From NCBI GenBank assembly GCA_934646965.1, contig CAKUEZ010000016.1:1-31458 (forward strand): 31,458 nt of DNA, given 5' to 3'. Made by a program: the position numbers and the translations under genes. The notes under the pieces are model-generated. The model was not told where the DNA came from and ran no database searches. It worked only from the letters and a program-made list of their open reading frames with translations. Shown here in pieces: positions 30,882-31,458 of this stretch (position 1 is its first letter; the number at the start of each line of letters is the position of its first letter). The DNA comes from an uncultured Collinsella sp. GTDB taxonomy: Bacteria > Actinomycetota > Coriobacteriia > Coriobacteriales > Coriobacteriaceae.

Positions 30882-31458
30882 AACGCGCCTTTATGTCCGA
30901 GGCCGCCATCATGCGCTCGTTTCTCCCGAGCATCGCCGGCGTCGGCCTGTTCATATTCGTCGTGCTGACCCTTGCCAACGCATCGGATGGTGACTCTGGC
31001 ATGAGCGCCGGCACCTGTGCGGTCAGCGCCATGTCGCCCATCATGATCATGAGCTCGCTGGCTGGCTACGATAACCAAAACGGCTGGGAGCGCTATCGGG
31101 CAACGCTGCCGTTCTCACGCAAAGACATCATCTGCGCGCGTTACCTGTGCATTATTTCCTTCTCGGTCGTCATGGCATGCGCGGCTACGCTTCTGAACAT
31201 CCTCGCCCTTCCGTTCTTCGATCACATGGGCATCCCTTCGACAGGCCAGACGATCTTTGAAATCGCAACCGCCTCGGCGGCGTCGACGCTCATCTCCCTC
31301 ATGATGGTGTTTTTGGCACAGCCGATATTCTTCCGATTTGGGCACATGGAGGCGCTGCGCCTTTCCGTCGGCCTGTTTGCCCTGCTTGGCTGCGGCACCA
31401 TGGCAATGCTGAGCTCCTCCAACCCCATCAGCAACTGGCTCATGTCATTTGCCGGGGC
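30878..31458 (+). CDS. ABC-2 type permease, 3'-truncated by window
   Basis: The frame starts at ATG 30878, overlapping the ATPase stop by 4 bp, with AAAGGAG 7-9 bp upstream, and stays open to the window end (193 codons). It encodes MKRAFMSEAAIMRSFLPSIAG followed by hydrophobic helices (GVGLFIFVVLTLANA; CAVSAMSPIMIMSSLAGY), then the diagnostic WERYRATLPFSRKDIICARYL cytoplasmic loop typical of ABC-2 permeases of the PF13346 type, and further helices. It is the membrane partner of the preceding ATPase. Confidence 0.92.
   Translation, partial: MKRAFMSEAAIMRSFLPSIAGVGLFIFVVLTLANASDGDSGMSAGTCAVSAMSPIMIMSSLAGYDNQNGWERYRATLPFSRKDIICARYLCIISFSVVMACAATLLNILALPFFDHMGIPSTGQTIFEIATASAASTLISLMMVFLAQPIFFRFGHMEALRLSVGLFALLGCGTMAMLSSSNPISNWLMSFAG

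Overview
The window is about 31 kb of G+C-rich, gene-dense bacterial chromosome. Strong AAGGAG-type ribosome binding sites, mixed-strand gene order and the protein sequences suggest a gut Coriobacteriia actinobacterium, most likely Collinsella-like. That placement is an inference from overall character, because no rRNA gene is present. No tRNA, rRNA, CRISPR array, transposase gene or replication origin was seen. No gene-free stretch exceeds 300 bases.

Region 1 (1-7116) holds three consecutive paralogous cyclic-di-GMP proteins. Two have the order GGDEF / PAS / degenerate GGDEF / degenerate GGDEF / EAL; the first of these is cut by the window edge. The third stops after the second GGDEF-like domain and has no EAL domain. 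Region 2 (7199-10100) carries a flavodoxin-fold reductase, an ArsC-like protein whose catalytic Cys position is Ser, a CobW-type metal-chaperone GTPase, and the tRNA methyltransferase TrmL.

Region 3 (10095-15638) is the most unusual part. Two convergent units face each other. One is a lone AAA+ ATPase gene on the plus strand. The other is an AAA+ ATPase / GNAT acetyltransferase / UvrA-like operon on the minus strand. The two ATPases are paralogues. Each is preceded by short repeats spaced exactly 10 bp apart. Three related 31-bp palindromes sit at the left edge, between the units and at the right edge. The stop codons of both bordering genes (trmL and a TetM-like GTPase gene) lie inside the edge palindromes. 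This looks like an accessory island built from a repeated module.

Region 4 (15633-25312) contains the TetM-like ribosomal GTPase, mscL with a C-terminal zinc ribbon and a long leader, a second GNAT, a small zinc-ribbon protein, rsmJ, a 47-residue single-span membrane protein, a four-helix membrane protein, rlmA, a MATE exporter, and a LysR regulator divergent from an EamA transporter. Region 5 (25403-31458) has ung convergent with a two-gene operon (a queuosine-precursor-type transporter with a preQ1-like leader, then a short-chain dehydrogenase), then prfC, and a YtrA-type GntR / ABC ATPase / ABC permease operon that runs off the window.

Further intergenic palindromes (9439-9479, 20949-20985, 21852-21911) have different arms but share a GTCCC-type core with the three island palindromes, which suggests a dispersed, modular repeat family.
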